From positions 4,402,001 to 4,466,000 of the forward strand of contig NZ_OX419519.1 in assembly GCF_948472415.1 (NCBI RefSeq): 64,000 nucleotides of DNA, written 5' to 3'. The notes under the pieces were generated by a model. It made no database searches and had not been told where the DNA came from. It was given only the letters and a program-made list of their open reading frames with translations. This DNA is from Kitasatospora fiedleri (GTDB taxonomy: Bacteria > Actinomycetota > Actinomycetes > Streptomycetales > Streptomycetaceae). Both the position numbers and the translations under genes were made by a program. Shown piece by piece: positions 16,952-26,582 of the stretch (its first letter is position 1; each line of letters opens with the position of its first letter).

Positions 16952-19333
16952 ATGTCCGCCACCGTGCCGTTCAGCCAGTTCGTGCTGAAGGTCCACAGCC
17001 GCTGTGACCTGGCCTGCGACCACTGCTACGTGTACGAGCACGCCGACACGAGCTGGAGCCGCAAGGCCAGGGCGGCCTCGGACGAGGTGCTGGAGCGGAC
17101 GGCCGGACGGATCGCGGAGCACGCCAGGACCCACCGGCTCCCCGCCGTGCACGTCGTGCTGCACGGCGGGGAGCCGCTGCTCGCCGGTCCGGACCGGCTG
17201 CGCCGGGCCGCCGAACTGCTGCGGGCCGCCCTGCCCGCCGGGTGCGCGCTGGACCTGCGGATCCACACCAACGGGGTGCTGCTGAACCGCCGGTTCTGCG
17301 AGCTCTTCGCCGAGCAGGACATCAGGGTCGGGGTCTCGCTGGACGGCGACCGGCTCGCCAACGACCGGCACCGTCGCTTCGCGGACGGCCGCTCCAGCCA
17401 CGCCAAGGTGCTGGCCGCGCTGGCCCTGCTGCGCGAACCGGAGTTCCGGCACCTGTACGCCGGGCTGCTGTGCACCGTCGACGTGGCCAACGACCCGGTC
17501 GCGGTGTACGAGGCGCTGGTCGCCGAACAGCCGCCGCGGATCGACTTCCTGCTGCCGCACGCCACCTGGGACCACCCGCCGGCCCACCCCGAGGGTGCGG
17601 GGCCGACCCCCTACGCGGACTGGCTGCTGGCGGTCCACCGGCACTGGACCGAGCGGGGCCGCCCGGTGCCGGTGCGGATCTTCGACTCGGTGCACCGCAC
17701 CCTGCGCGGCCGCTCCAGCCTCACCGAGTCGCTCGGGCTGGACCCGGCGGACCTGGTGGTCGTCGAGACCGACGGGACGCTGGAACAGGCCGACAGCCTC
17801 AAGACCGCCTACGACGGCGCGCCCGCCACCGGCTTCGACGTGTTCGCGCACAGCCTGGACGAGGTCGCCCGGCACCCGGGGATGCTGGAGCGGCAGTCCG
17901 GCCTGGCGGGCCTGGCGGGCCAGTGCCGGGCCTGCCCGGTGGTCCGCAGCTGCGGCGGCGGCCTCTACGCCCACCGATACCGGACCGGCGGGGGCTTCGA
18001 CCACCCGTCGGTGTACTGCGGGGACCTCTTGAAGCTCATCACCACCATCCGCGACCGGGTCTCGGCCCGGGCCGCCGCGCCCGCCGAGCCGCGGCAGCCG
18101 CTGACCGACCGGCACCTGGACGAACTGGCCCACGGGCTCGGCGGCGCGGACGCCGTCACCGCCCTCGGCCAGGCCCAACTGGAGCTCTCCCGACGGCTGG
18201 TGACCGCCGCCGGGGCACCCGGGAACGACGCCGCCTGGCAGCTGCTGACCACCGTCGACCGCGCCGCGCCCGGCGCGCTCGACGCGGTGCTCGCCCACCC
18301 CTACACCCGGACCTGGGCGGTGCGCCGCCTGGCCCGGGACGGGCGCGGCGACCCGGGCGGGCTGGCCGAGCTGGCGGCCGCCGCCGCGGCCCGCGGGCGG
18401 ACCGGGTTCGAACTGGTGCTGCCGGTCCGCGCGGGCTGGCTGCACCTGCCGACGCTCGGCCGGCTGCGGCTGGACGGCCGGACCGAGGCGGTGCTGCGCG
18501 GCGACGCCGACGGGCTGTCCTGCGCCGGGCACACCGTCCGCTGGGACCGGCCGGGCGACCACCTGTGGCAGCCCGTCCGCAGGGTCGCGCTGCCCGGCTG
18601 GACGCTCGCCCTGGAGGACACCGACCCGCGGCGCGACAGCCACCAGTGGCCCGCCGCCGACCGGCTCTCCGACGCCGAACTGCTCGACTGGACGGGCGCG
18701 TTGGGCGAAGCCTGGGAGCTGCTCGGCCGCGACCTGCCCGACTACGCGGCCGGCATCGCGGCCGGCCTGGGCACCGTCACCCCGCTCGCCCCCGGCCCGG
18801 ACGGGCGCGACGTCAGCGCCGCCGCCCGGCAGGCGTACGGGGCGGTCGGGATCGCCCGGCCGACCACCGCTCCGGTGCTGGCGCTGCTGCTCGCCCACGA
18901 GTTCCAGCACGTCAAGCTCGGCGCGGTGCTCGACCTGTACGACCTGCACGACCAGGCGGACGACCGGCTCTACCACGCCCCCTGGCGGCCCGACCCGCGC
19001 CCGCTGGAGGGCCTGCTGCAGGGCACCTACGCGCACCTCGCGGTCGCCGCGTACTGGGCGGGCCGGGTGCGGGCCCACGACGGCCTCCGGGGCGACGACG
19101 CCACCGCCGCCCGGCTCCAGCTGGCCACCTGGCGGGCGCACACCGCCGACGCGATCGGGACGCTGGAGCGCTCCGGCTCGCTCACCCCGCTCGGGCTGCG
19201 CTTCGCCGCCGGGATGCGCGCCGCGCTGGCCCCCGCACTGGAGGTGCCGGTCGGCGCCGCCGCCGAGCGGGCCGCCCGGGAGGCCGCCGCCACGGACCCG
19301 GCCGCCCGGCAGGCCGCCGCGGGGCGGCGGTGA
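16952..19333 (+). CDS. fxsB: Radical SAM enzyme fused to an HExxH domain
   Basis: A 793-aa protein. The radical SAM cluster motif is CDLACDHC (Cys18, Cys22, Cys25), followed by the GGEPLL S-adenosylmethionine motif. A Cys-rich auxiliary cluster region lies near residues 325-360 (CRACPVVRSCGGG, then CGD). The C-terminal half carries HEFQH near residue 649, the HExxH metal site of the peptide-modification domain that is fused to this enzyme in FxS systems. It is expected to install a carbon-carbon cross-link on FxsA, and the HExxH domain may hydroxylate or otherwise alter the product. The first role is family knowledge, the second inference. Its last base pairs overlap the next start (GTGA). 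Confidence 0.95.
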   Translation: MSATVPFSQFVLKVHSRCDLACDHCYVYEHADTSWSRKARAASDEVLERTAGRIAEHARTHRLPAVHVVLHGGEPLLAGPDRLRRAAELLRAALPAGCALDLRIHTNGVLLNRRFCELFAEQDIRVGVSLDGDRLANDRHRRFADGRSSHAKVLAALALLREPEFRHLYAGLLCTVDVANDPVAVYEALVAEQPPRIDFLLPHATWDHPPAHPEGAGPTPYADWLLAVHRHWTERGRPVPVRIFDSVHRTLRGRSSLTESLGLDPADLVVVETDGTLEQADSLKTAYDGAPATGFDVFAHSLDEVARHPGMLERQSGLAGLAGQCRACPVVRSCGGGLYAHRYRTGGGFDHPSVYCGDLLKLITTIRDRVSARAAAPAEPRQPLTDRHLDELAHGLGGADAVTALGQAQLELSRRLVTAAGAPGNDAAWQLLTTVDRAAPGALDAVLAHPYTRTWAVRRLARDGRGDPGGLAELAAAAAARGRTGFELVLPVRAGWLHLPTLGRLRLDGRTEAVLRGDADGLSCAGHTVRWDRPGDHLWQPVRRVALPGWTLALEDTDPRRDSHQWPAADRLSDAELLDWTGALGEAWELLGRDLPDYAAGIAAGLGTVTPLAPGPDGRDVSAAARQAYGAVGIARPTTAPVLALLLAHEFQHVKLGAVLDLYDLHDQADDRLYHAPWRPDPRPLEGLLQGTYAHLAVAAYWAGRVRAHDGLRGDDATAARLQLATWRAHTADAIGTLERSGSLTPLGLRFAAGMRAALAPALEVPVGAAAERAAREAAATDPAARQAAAGRR

Positions 19334-20175
19334 CCGACACCGCGCTGCTCCGGACCGGACCGGGGCGCACCCGGCCGGAACCGGGGCCGCCCCGGTCGGT
19401 CGGGCAGCTGGCCGGCCAGCTGCGCGAGCTGGGCGTCCGGGAGGGCGGGACGCTGCTGGTGCAGTCCTCGCTGCGGGCGGTCGGGCCGGTGGCGGGGGGC
19501 GCGCACGGGGTGGTGCGGGCGCTCCTCGCGGCGCTGGGGGCGCGCGGCACGCTGGTCGTCTACACCGCTACACCCGAGAACTCCCGCACCTCCCCGTACT
19601 ACCGGGCCCGGACCGCCGGCCTGACCCGCGCCGAGCTGGCCGAATACCACGAGCGGATGCCCGCCTGGCACCCCCGCACCCCCGCCTCCCCGACCGTGGG
19701 CCGGCTCGCCGAGGTGGTCCGGCAGTGGCCCGGCGCGCTGCGCAGCCCGCACCCGCAGACCTCGTTCGCCGCGCTCGGCCCCGCCGCCGGGGAGCTCACC
19801 GCGGTGCACCCGCTGGACTGCCACCTCGGCGACGAGTCGCCGGTCGGCCGGATGTACCGCGCCGGGGCCCAGCACCTGATGCTGGGCGCGCCGATGCGCC
19901 ACTGCACCCCCCTCCACCTGCTGGAGTACTGGCAGCCGGACCGGCCGCAGCAGCTCTACACCTGCGTCCGGCGCACCGACGGCGCCGCGCGGGCGGTCGA
20001 GGAGTTCACCGCCACCCGGCTGGACGACGGGCACTTCGAGGAGATGGGCGAGATGCTGCTCCGGGAGCTGGCGGAGCTGCGGCAGGGCCCGGTCGGCGCC
20101 GCCCGGAGCGTCCTGCTGCCGATCCGGGAGGCGGTCGACCTCGCCGCCAACTGGTATTCGAACAAGCGAAGTTGA
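19330..20175 (+). CDS. AAC(3)-like N-acetyltransferase within the fxs operon
   Basis: A 281-aa protein whose GTG start overlaps the fxsB stop by 4 bp, proving tight coupling to the RiPP genes. It belongs to the aminoglycoside 3-N-acetyltransferase fold: LLVQSSLRAVGPVAGGAHGVVRALLAALG near the N-terminus, SPTVGRLAEVVRQWPGALRSPHP, and MLGAPMRHCTPLHLLEYW with the catalytic His region. True AAC(3) enzymes acetylate aminoglycosides with acetyl-CoA. In this setting, modification of the FxsA-derived peptide or of an amine in the pathway is at least as likely as antibiotic resistance. Fold confidence is high; substrate is unknown. Confidence 0.88.
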   Translation: MTDTALLRTGPGRTRPEPGPPRSVGQLAGQLRELGVREGGTLLVQSSLRAVGPVAGGAHGVVRALLAALGARGTLVVYTATPENSRTSPYYRARTAGLTRAELAEYHERMPAWHPRTPASPTVGRLAEVVRQWPGALRSPHPQTSFAALGPAAGELTAVHPLDCHLGDESPVGRMYRAGAQHLMLGAPMRHCTPLHLLEYWQPDRPQQLYTCVRRTDGAARAVEEFTATRLDDGHFEEMGEMLLRELAELRQGPVGAARSVLLPIREAVDLAANWYSNKRS

Positions 20176-20277
20176 GACCGGATCAGATCAAGGCCCTATT
20201 CCATTCGGACCGCCGGTCTTCCTACACTTGAGTCCCTTTCGGGGGAACAGTGACAGGCGGGCTCGGGGGAGGCGCGT

Positions 20278-21531
20278 GTGAGCAGCGGTGCGGGCCAGCG
20301 CAAGGACGCGCCCAGGCCGTACTTCTTCCTCAGCTACGCGCACACCCCGCGGATCAACTCGCGCGGCGCCGCCGACCCCAACCTCTGGGTGGCCAAGCTC
20401 CACCAGGACCTGTGCGAGGCGATCCTGCAGATCACCGACGCGCCGTCCGGCCACCCGGTCGGGTTCATGGACCGCTCCATGCACCAGGGGCAGAAGTGGG
20501 CCGAGCGGCTGTCGCGGGAGCTGGCCACCTGCCGGGTGTTCGTGCCGCTGTACTCGCCGCGCTACTTCAAGTCCGAGGCGTGCGGCCGGGAGTGGCACCT
20601 GTTCACCCGCCGCTCGGTCTACCAGCGGCGGCCCACCGCGGAGCGGATGACCGGCATCGTCCCGGCGCTGTGGGTCTCGATGGAGCACTACCAGCTGCCC
20701 CGGGTGGCCGGGGAACTCCAGTTCAACCACGACAGCTTCGGCGCCGAGTACGCCACCGAGGGCCTGTACGCGCTGATGAAGATCGCCGCGTTCAGCTCGC
20801 AGTACCACACCGCGGTGTGGCGGCTGGCCCGGCGGATCGTCGACGTCGCCGAGCAGACCGTCATCCCGGCCGGGCAGGTGCTCGACTTCGAGTCCCAGCC
20901 GTCCGCCTTCGACCCGCCCGACAGCGCCGACCAGGTCCGGATCTCGGTCTTCTCCTACCGGGAGCGCGAACTGCCGCCGCAGCGCAGCCCGCTCTGCTAC
21001 GGCGAGCAGCGCGCCGACTGGCAGCCCTACCGCCCGGACTCCTCCCGGCCGCTGGCCCAGGACGCCGCCGACATCGCCCGCGGGATGGGGTTCCAGCCCA
21101 CCGTGCGGGAGTTCGAGGAGGAGTCCGAGCACCTGCTGACCGGCGAACGGCCGGCCGCCCCCTGCGTCCTGCTGGTCGACCGGTGGGCGTTCCTGGACGG
21201 GCGGCGCGCCGAGGCGGTGCGCCGGGTGGACCGGCGCAACCACGGCTCGGTGGCCGTCATCGAGCCGTGGAACCGCGGGGACCAGCAGAACCTCGACCAC
21301 GAGCGGATGCTCGACGAGCTCGGCGACAGCGTGCTGACCGTCAGCCGCCGCTCCCGGCGGCGGCCCACCCTGCGCGAGGAGGCCGCGGTCGGCACGCCCG
21401 GCAGCATCGAGGAGTTCCGCGGCGAGATGGAGCGCGCCGTGATGCGCGCCTGCACCGCCCACGAGCAGCAGCGCCACCAGAGCCGCCCGGAGGACGGCCC
21501 GACCGACCGCAGACCCGGCATCGGGCCCTGA
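20278..21531 (+). CDS. fxsC: FxsC, TIR-like protein of the FxSxx-COOH system
   Basis: A 417-aa protein from GTG 20278. The N-terminal ~150 residues are a TIR-like domain: PYFFLSYAHTPR as the first strand, GFMDRSMHQGQKWAERL, and CRVFVPLYSPRYFKSEACGREW. Glu105 sits where NAD-cleaving TIR domains have their catalytic glutamate. A middle part (residues ~130-260) is unrecognised. The remaining segment (CVLLVDRWAFLDGRRAEAVRRVD) may be a second Rossmann-like domain. FxsC is a defining member of FxS loci, but its biochemical role is not established. It follows the acetyltransferase gene by about 100 bp and precedes fxsT. Confidence 0.9.
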   Translation: MSSGAGQRKDAPRPYFFLSYAHTPRINSRGAADPNLWVAKLHQDLCEAILQITDAPSGHPVGFMDRSMHQGQKWAERLSRELATCRVFVPLYSPRYFKSEACGREWHLFTRRSVYQRRPTAERMTGIVPALWVSMEHYQLPRVAGELQFNHDSFGAEYATEGLYALMKIAAFSSQYHTAVWRLARRIVDVAEQTVIPAGQVLDFESQPSAFDPPDSADQVRISVFSYRERELPPQRSPLCYGEQRADWQPYRPDSSRPLAQDAADIARGMGFQPTVREFEEESEHLLTGERPAAPCVLLVDRWAFLDGRRAEAVRRVDRRNHGSVAVIEPWNRGDQQNLDHERMLDELGDSVLTVSRRSRRRPTLREEAAVGTPGSIEEFRGEMERAVMRACTAHEQQRHQSRPEDGPTDRRPGIGP

Positions 21532-21637
21532 GCCGGGTCCGCGACGGCAGCAGGACACCGGGCGGTCGGGACTCCGACCGGTGAGCACGGCGTGCGGTAC
21601 CACGACGGGCACCCAAGGGCCCGGGGGAGGGAACGTC

Positions 21638-24600
21638 ATGACCGAGAGGCCGACGAAGGGCCCGCAGCACCAGTCGCCCCGCCGCGACACCACCGAGGAC
21701 CGGCGGGGCCGGATCGTCACCTTCTACTCCTACAAGGGCGGCACCGGCCGCACCATGGCGCTGGCCAACACCGCCTGGATCCTGGCCGCCAACGGCCGCC
21801 GGGTGCTGGTCGTCGACTGGGACCTGGAGGCCCCCGGACTCGCCCAGTTCTTCCGGCCCTTCCTCAACCCCGAGGTGGTCGCCGCCACCACCGGCATCAT
21901 GGACCTGTTCGGCGACTACCTGGAGGAGGCCCGCCGCCCGGTCGACCGGGACCCGGACTGGATCGAGGACTTCGCCCGCATCCACCCGCACGCCCTCTCG
22001 CTGGCCTGGCCGCACTTCCCCGGCACCGGCCGGATCGACCTCGTCCCCGCCGGGCAGCAGAACCGCGACTACTCCGTCGCCCGCCTCGACTGGGACCTGC
22101 TCTACGAGCGCTACGAGGGCCGCCGGTTCATCCAGTCGCTGCGCGCCGACATGAAGCGCCGCTACGACTACGTGCTGATCGACAGCCGCACCGGCCTCAC
22201 CGACACCGCCGACATCTGCACCGTCGAGATGCCCGACGACCTGGTGGTCTGCTTCACCCTCAGCGACCAGTCGATCGACGGCGCCTCCCGGGTCGCCCGG
22301 GTGATCGAGGACCGCTACGGCGACCGCGGCATCCGCATCCTGCCCGTCCCGATGCGGATCGACGAGGGCGAGAAGGAGAAGGCCGACGCCGGCCGGGCGC
22401 TGGCCCGGGTCAAGTTCGCCGGCCTGCCCGCCGACCGCGGCGAGGCCGACCTGGCCCGCTACTGGGCCGGTGTGGAGATCCCCTACCGGCCGTTCTACGC
22501 CTACGAGGAGATCCTCGCCCCGTTCGGCGACCAGACCGGGCTGCCCGGCTCGATGCTCGCCGCCAACGAGCGCCTCACCAAGGAGGTCACCCGCGGCGAG
22601 GTGCTCGGGCTGCCGCCGATGCCCGAGGACCTGCGGCTGCGCTTCCTCGACGGCTTCGCCCGCCGCCGCCCCACCGCCCCCGCCGACCTGTACCTCAGCT
22701 ACGTCCCCGAGGACCGGGCCTGGGCGGACTGGATCTCCGCGCTGCTCGCCGACGCCGGCTACCGGGTCGTCCCGCGCGACGTCGGCGCCGGGGCCAACCC
22801 GCGCGAGGCCACCGGCCGCGGCATCGACTCCGCGTACCGCACCGTCGCCCTGCTCTCCGCCTCCTACCTGCAGTCCCCGCAGGCCCAGGCGCTGTGGGAC
22901 CGCACCGTGCTGGCCGACCCGGCCGGCGCCCGCCGCCAGCTGATCCCGGTCCGGGTCTCCGACGTCCGGCTCAACGCGCCCTACAACAACCGCAACCCGG
23001 TCGACCTGATCGGCCGCGACGAGGCCGCCGCCGCCACCGCGCTGCTGCGGGCGCTCGGCCGCACCGAGGCCGAGCTGCCCGAGCGCAGCCCCGGCGCGCC
23101 GCGCTTCCCCGGCACCAAGCCCACCTACTGGGAGGTGCCGCAGCGCAACCACTCCTTCACCGGCCGGGTCAAGGTCCTCGACGACCTGCGGGCCCAACTC
23201 GCCGGCGGCACCACGGCGGTGCTGCCCCCGCCGCAGACCCTGTACGGCCTCGGCGGCGTCGGCAAGACCCAGGTGGCGCTGGAGTACGCCCACCGGTACA
23301 TGTCGCACTACGACCTGGTGTGGTGGATCGATGCCGAGCAGAGCGAGAACGTCGTCTCCGACCTCGCCGACCTCGCCGGGCGGCTCGGACTGCGGGTCGG
23401 CGACAACGTCAGCGAGGCCGCCCAGGCCACCCGCGACGCGCTCCGGCAGGGCATCCCGACCCCCAACTGGCTGCTGATCTTCGACAACGCGGACGAGCCC
23501 GCCGAGATCCGCCGGTTCTTCCCCGACGGCCCCGGCCACATCCTGGTCACCTCCCGCAACCAGGGCTGGTCCGGGCAGGCCGGCGTGCTCAACGTCGACG
23601 TCTTCGACCGCACCGAGTCCGTCGACCACCTCACCCGCCGGGTCCGCGGCCTGGCCCGCGCCGACGCCGACCGGGTCGCCGAGGCGGTCGGCGACCTGCC
23701 GCTGGCCGTCGAGGTCGCCGCCGCCTGGCTGGAGACCACCCGCACCCCCGTGGAGACCTACGTCAACCAGCTCAAGGCCGAGGCCACCAAGGTCCTCGCG
23801 GCCGGCGAGACCCCGGTCGACTACCCCACCCCGGTCGGCCTCACCTGGAACGTCTCCATCGCCCGGCTGCGCGAGCAGTCCCCCGCCGCGGTCCGGCTGC
23901 TCGAACTGTGCGCGTTCTTCGCGCCCGAGCCGATCTCGCTGCGGCAGTTCTTCTTCTCCGAGCAGATGCGGCTCGCCCTCCACCCGTACGACGAGGAACT
24001 CACCGACACCTTCCTGCTCGGCAAGGTGCTGCGCGCCGTCAGCCGCTACGCGCTGGCCAAGACCGACGCCGGCTCCGACTCCTTCCAGGTCCACCGGCTG
24101 GTCCAGGCCGTCGTCCGCAGCGGCATGAGCGAGAGCGAACGCAACCTCGCCATGCACCAGGTGCACCGCATCCTGGTCAACGCCCGGCCCCCGCGCGGCG
24201 ACACCGACGACCCCGCCAACTGGCCGACCCTGGAGAAGATCTGGCCCCACCTCACCCCGTCCCGGGCCCAGGACTGCGACGAGCGCGAGGTGCGCGAACT
24301 GCTCATCGACCGGGTCCGCTACCTGTGGAAGCGCGTCGACCTCGACCAGGCCCTCCAGCTCGGCCACCAGCTCGACACCGCCTGGACCAGCCGCTCCGAG
24401 AACGAACCCGACCCGGTCGAGCAGAAGATCTGGCGCCGGCAGATCCTCAGCCTGCGCCTGCAGATCGCCAACGTGCTGCGCTCCCAGGGCTCCTACGGCG
24501 AGTCCCTGGCGCTCAACCAGGCCACCCTGCTCGGCCAGCGCGAACTGCTCGGCGAGCACCACCCGTACACCCTGATGACCGCCAACTCGATGGCCGCCGA

Positions 24601-25636
24601 CCTGCGCTACCTCAACCGCTTCCAGGAGGCGCTCGCCCTCGACCAGGACACCTACGACCAGTTCGTCGAACTCTTCGGCGAGGACGACCCGCGCACCCTC
24701 ACCGTCGCCAACAACCTCGCCATCGACCACCGCCTGGTCGGCAACAGCCTCGCCGCCCGCGACCTCGACCAGGACACCGTCGAGCGCAACGCCGCCGTCC
24801 GCGGCCCGCACCACCCCTACACCCTGGGCACCAAGTCCAACCTGGCCCGCGACCTGCGCGAGATGGGCGACTACAAGGGCTCGGTGGAACTCCTGCGGGA
24901 GGTCACCGAGGCCTTCGCCGACCTCCAGCAGTCCGACCTGCCCGAGGAGCTGCGCAACGCCAAGTCGCTGGCCGTCTCGCTGCGCCGGGCCGGCCAGTAC
25001 ACCGAGGCCCGGGAACTCACCGAACGCACCTACGAGCGCTACGTCGACCTGTTCGGCCCCGACTTCGCCGACGCCCTCGCCTGCCGGCTCAACCTCGCCG
25101 CCGACCACAGCGCCGCCGGCGACAAGGAGACCGCCCGCGACATCGCCACCGACGCCTACGAGGGCCACCGGCGGCTCTTCGGCGACCAGCACCCCTTCAC
25201 CTTCGCCTGCGAGAACAACCTCTCCATCTACCTGCGCGGCTCCGGCGACATCGAGGGCGCCATCACCCACGGCCGCACCGCGGCGGCGGGCCTGGCCCGG
25301 GTGCTGGGCGACGACCACCCGTTCGTCCTCAACGCCATGATCAACCTCGCCAACGCGCTCGGCGAGAACGGCGAGCACCGGGAGGCGGAGGCGCTCGGCC
25401 GCACCGCGTACGACGGCCTGGTCAACCGCTACGGCGCCACCCACCCCGACGCCCTGGTCTGCCAGGCCAACCTCGCCATCACCCTGCGCGAGGCCGGCCG
25501 CCGCAGCGAGGCGGAGGCCCTGCGGATGCAGGCGGTCGCCGGGCTGGTCGAGCTCTTCGGCGAGGACCACCCGTCGGTGGTCGCGGCCCGCGGCTGGCAG
25601 CGCAGCAACCGCGACCTGGAGCCGCAGCCGCTGTGA
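21638..25636 (+). CDS. fxsT: FxsT, ParA-like/TIR/NB-ARC/TPR protein
   Basis: A 1332-aa protein from ATG 21638 with a strong GGGGGAGGG ribosome site. Domain order: a ParA/MinD-like ATPase with the deviant Walker A YSYKGGTGRTMALAN (residue ~30); a TIR-like domain (~347-480, starting ADLYLSYVPEDRAWADW); an NB-ARC/STAND ATPase with Walker A GLGGVGKTQVALE (~535) and Walker B LLIFDNADEP (~610); then about ten tetratricopeptide repeats (~940-1332) with recurring D-H-P-x-T/V-x-x-A-x-x-N-L-A units. This is the plan of NLR-like sensors. The TIR segment lacks an obvious catalytic glutamate (SPQAQALWDR), so it may only mediate contacts. It probably senses or organises the FxS product. The long open frame opposite is a GC artefact. 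Confidence 0.93.
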   Translation: MTERPTKGPQHQSPRRDTTEDRRGRIVTFYSYKGGTGRTMALANTAWILAANGRRVLVVDWDLEAPGLAQFFRPFLNPEVVAATTGIMDLFGDYLEEARRPVDRDPDWIEDFARIHPHALSLAWPHFPGTGRIDLVPAGQQNRDYSVARLDWDLLYERYEGRRFIQSLRADMKRRYDYVLIDSRTGLTDTADICTVEMPDDLVVCFTLSDQSIDGASRVARVIEDRYGDRGIRILPVPMRIDEGEKEKADAGRALARVKFAGLPADRGEADLARYWAGVEIPYRPFYAYEEILAPFGDQTGLPGSMLAANERLTKEVTRGEVLGLPPMPEDLRLRFLDGFARRRPTAPADLYLSYVPEDRAWADWISALLADAGYRVVPRDVGAGANPREATGRGIDSAYRTVALLSASYLQSPQAQALWDRTVLADPAGARRQLIPVRVSDVRLNAPYNNRNPVDLIGRDEAAAATALLRALGRTEAELPERSPGAPRFPGTKPTYWEVPQRNHSFTGRVKVLDDLRAQLAGGTTAVLPPPQTLYGLGGVGKTQVALEYAHRYMSHYDLVWWIDAEQSENVVSDLADLAGRLGLRVGDNVSEAAQATRDALRQGIPTPNWLLIFDNADEPAEIRRFFPDGPGHILVTSRNQGWSGQAGVLNVDVFDRTESVDHLTRRVRGLARADADRVAEAVGDLPLAVEVAAAWLETTRTPVETYVNQLKAEATKVLAAGETPVDYPTPVGLTWNVSIARLREQSPAAVRLLELCAFFAPEPISLRQFFFSEQMRLALHPYDEELTDTFLLGKVLRAVSRYALAKTDAGSDSFQVHRLVQAVVRSGMSESERNLAMHQVHRILVNARPPRGDTDDPANWPTLEKIWPHLTPSRAQDCDEREVRELLIDRVRYLWKRVDLDQALQLGHQLDTAWTSRSENEPDPVEQKIWRRQILSLRLQIANVLRSQGSYGESLALNQATLLGQRELLGEHHPYTLMTANSMAADLRYLNRFQEALALDQDTYDQFVELFGEDDPRTLTVANNLAIDHRLVGNSLAARDLDQDTVERNAAVRGPHHPYTLGTKSNLARDLREMGDYKGSVELLREVTEAFADLQQSDLPEELRNAKSLAVSLRRAGQYTEARELTERTYERYVDLFGPDFADALACRLNLAADHSAAGDKETARDIATDAYEGHRRLFGDQHPFTFACENNLSIYLRGSGDIEGAITHGRTAAAGLARVLGDDHPFVLNAMINLANALGENGEHREAEALGRTAYDGLVNRYGATHPDALVCQANLAITLREAGRRSEAEALRMQAVAGLVELFGEDHPSVVAARGWQRSNRDLEPQPL

Positions 25637-25696
25637 GGACGGGCGAGGACGGGCTGGACGGGCACGCGCCGGCGGCGGCGCGCGCCCGGTGGCGCC

Positions 25697-26566
25697 CTAC
25701 GCGTGGGCGGCCCAGCGGATCGCGTCGGTCATCTCCTTGAGCGCGCCGAAGTGGGCGGCGCCCGGTTCCAGGTAGAGCTGGGCGCCGGGGATGTGGTCGG
25801 CCAGCCAGGAGGAGTGGCCGACCGGGGAGAACCTGTCCTCGGCGCCGTGCCAGAGGCGGACCGGGGCGCGGATGCTCTCCACCGCGAAGCCCCAGTCGGC
25901 GATGAAGGCCAGCACGTCGTCGATCCAGCCGTCGGCGCCGTAGCGGAACGCCTGCCGGTAGGTCGAGTGCAGCATCCGGCGGATGCCGATGTCGGCGACC
26001 ACGGTGCGGTCCGGCGGGGTCAGTTCGGGGACCAGGTTGCGGATCAGCTGGGCCGGGTCGCGGCGGATCACCCGAGACCGGACCTGGAACTGGCCGGCGA
26101 TCCGGGGCTGACCCAACTCGGCCTGCCGGTAGGCGTGTTCGTTGGACGGGGTCATGCCCTCGAACCAGTCGAGGCCGTCCGCGTGGCGCGGAGCGAGCGA
26201 GACCTGGGTGGCCGCCCGGCGCACCCGGTCGGGCAGCAGCGCGGCGCAGGCGAGCGCGTGCGGGCCGCCGCCGGAGCGGCCGACCACGGCGAAGCGGTCG
26301 AGGCCGAGCGCGTCGGCGATGACGGCCACGTCGGTCGCGGCGGCGGCCACCGCACGGCCGGGCAGCCGGGTGGAGTCCCCGTAGCCGGGCCGGTCGAAGG
26401 AGATCAGCCGGACCCGCATCCGGGCCAGGACGGCGCTGCGCGGGGCCGGGCCGACCCGGCTGCCCGGGGTGCCGTGCAGCAGGAACACCGGCCGGCCGGA
26501 CGGGTCTCCGGACGTCTCGACGGCGAGGACGCCACCGTCCGGGGTCTCGATCCTCCGTGTCGCCAC
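25697..26566 (-). CDS. Alpha/beta hydrolase
   Basis: A 289-aa protein from ATG 26566. The oxyanion loop HGTPGSR is at residue 31, the nucleophile elbow GRSGGG places Ser98, the acid is likely in WHGAEDRFSPVG (Asp), and the catalytic His is in AHFGAL near the end. It matches proline-iminopeptidase/haloalkane-dehalogenase-like soluble hydrolases; the substrate cannot be given. The gene points towards fxsT (convergent, 60 bp between stops) and starts 16 bp after the DUF4231 gene ends, so the two are probably one transcript. Confidence 0.9.
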   Translation of the reverse strand: MATRRIETPDGGVLAVETSGDPSGRPVFLLHGTPGSRVGPAPRSAVLARMRVRLISFDRPGYGDSTRLPGRAVAAAATDVAVIADALGLDRFAVVGRSGGGPHALACAALLPDRVRRAATQVSLAPRHADGLDWFEGMTPSNEHAYRQAELGQPRIAGQFQVRSRVIRRDPAQLIRNLVPELTPPDRTVVADIGIRRMLHSTYRQAFRYGADGWIDDVLAFIADWGFAVESIRAPVRLWHGAEDRFSPVGHSSWLADHIPGAQLYLEPGAAHFGALKEMTDAIRWAAHA

Positions 26567-26582
26567 GCGGCGGCCCTCCTGC

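Noticed and set aside
21341..25570. Very long open frame (1409 codons) on the minus strand opposite fxsT
   Set aside because: It has Gly/Val/Ala repeats without domains and mirrors the codon bias of fxsT, whose ParA, NB-ARC and TPR motifs are clear.
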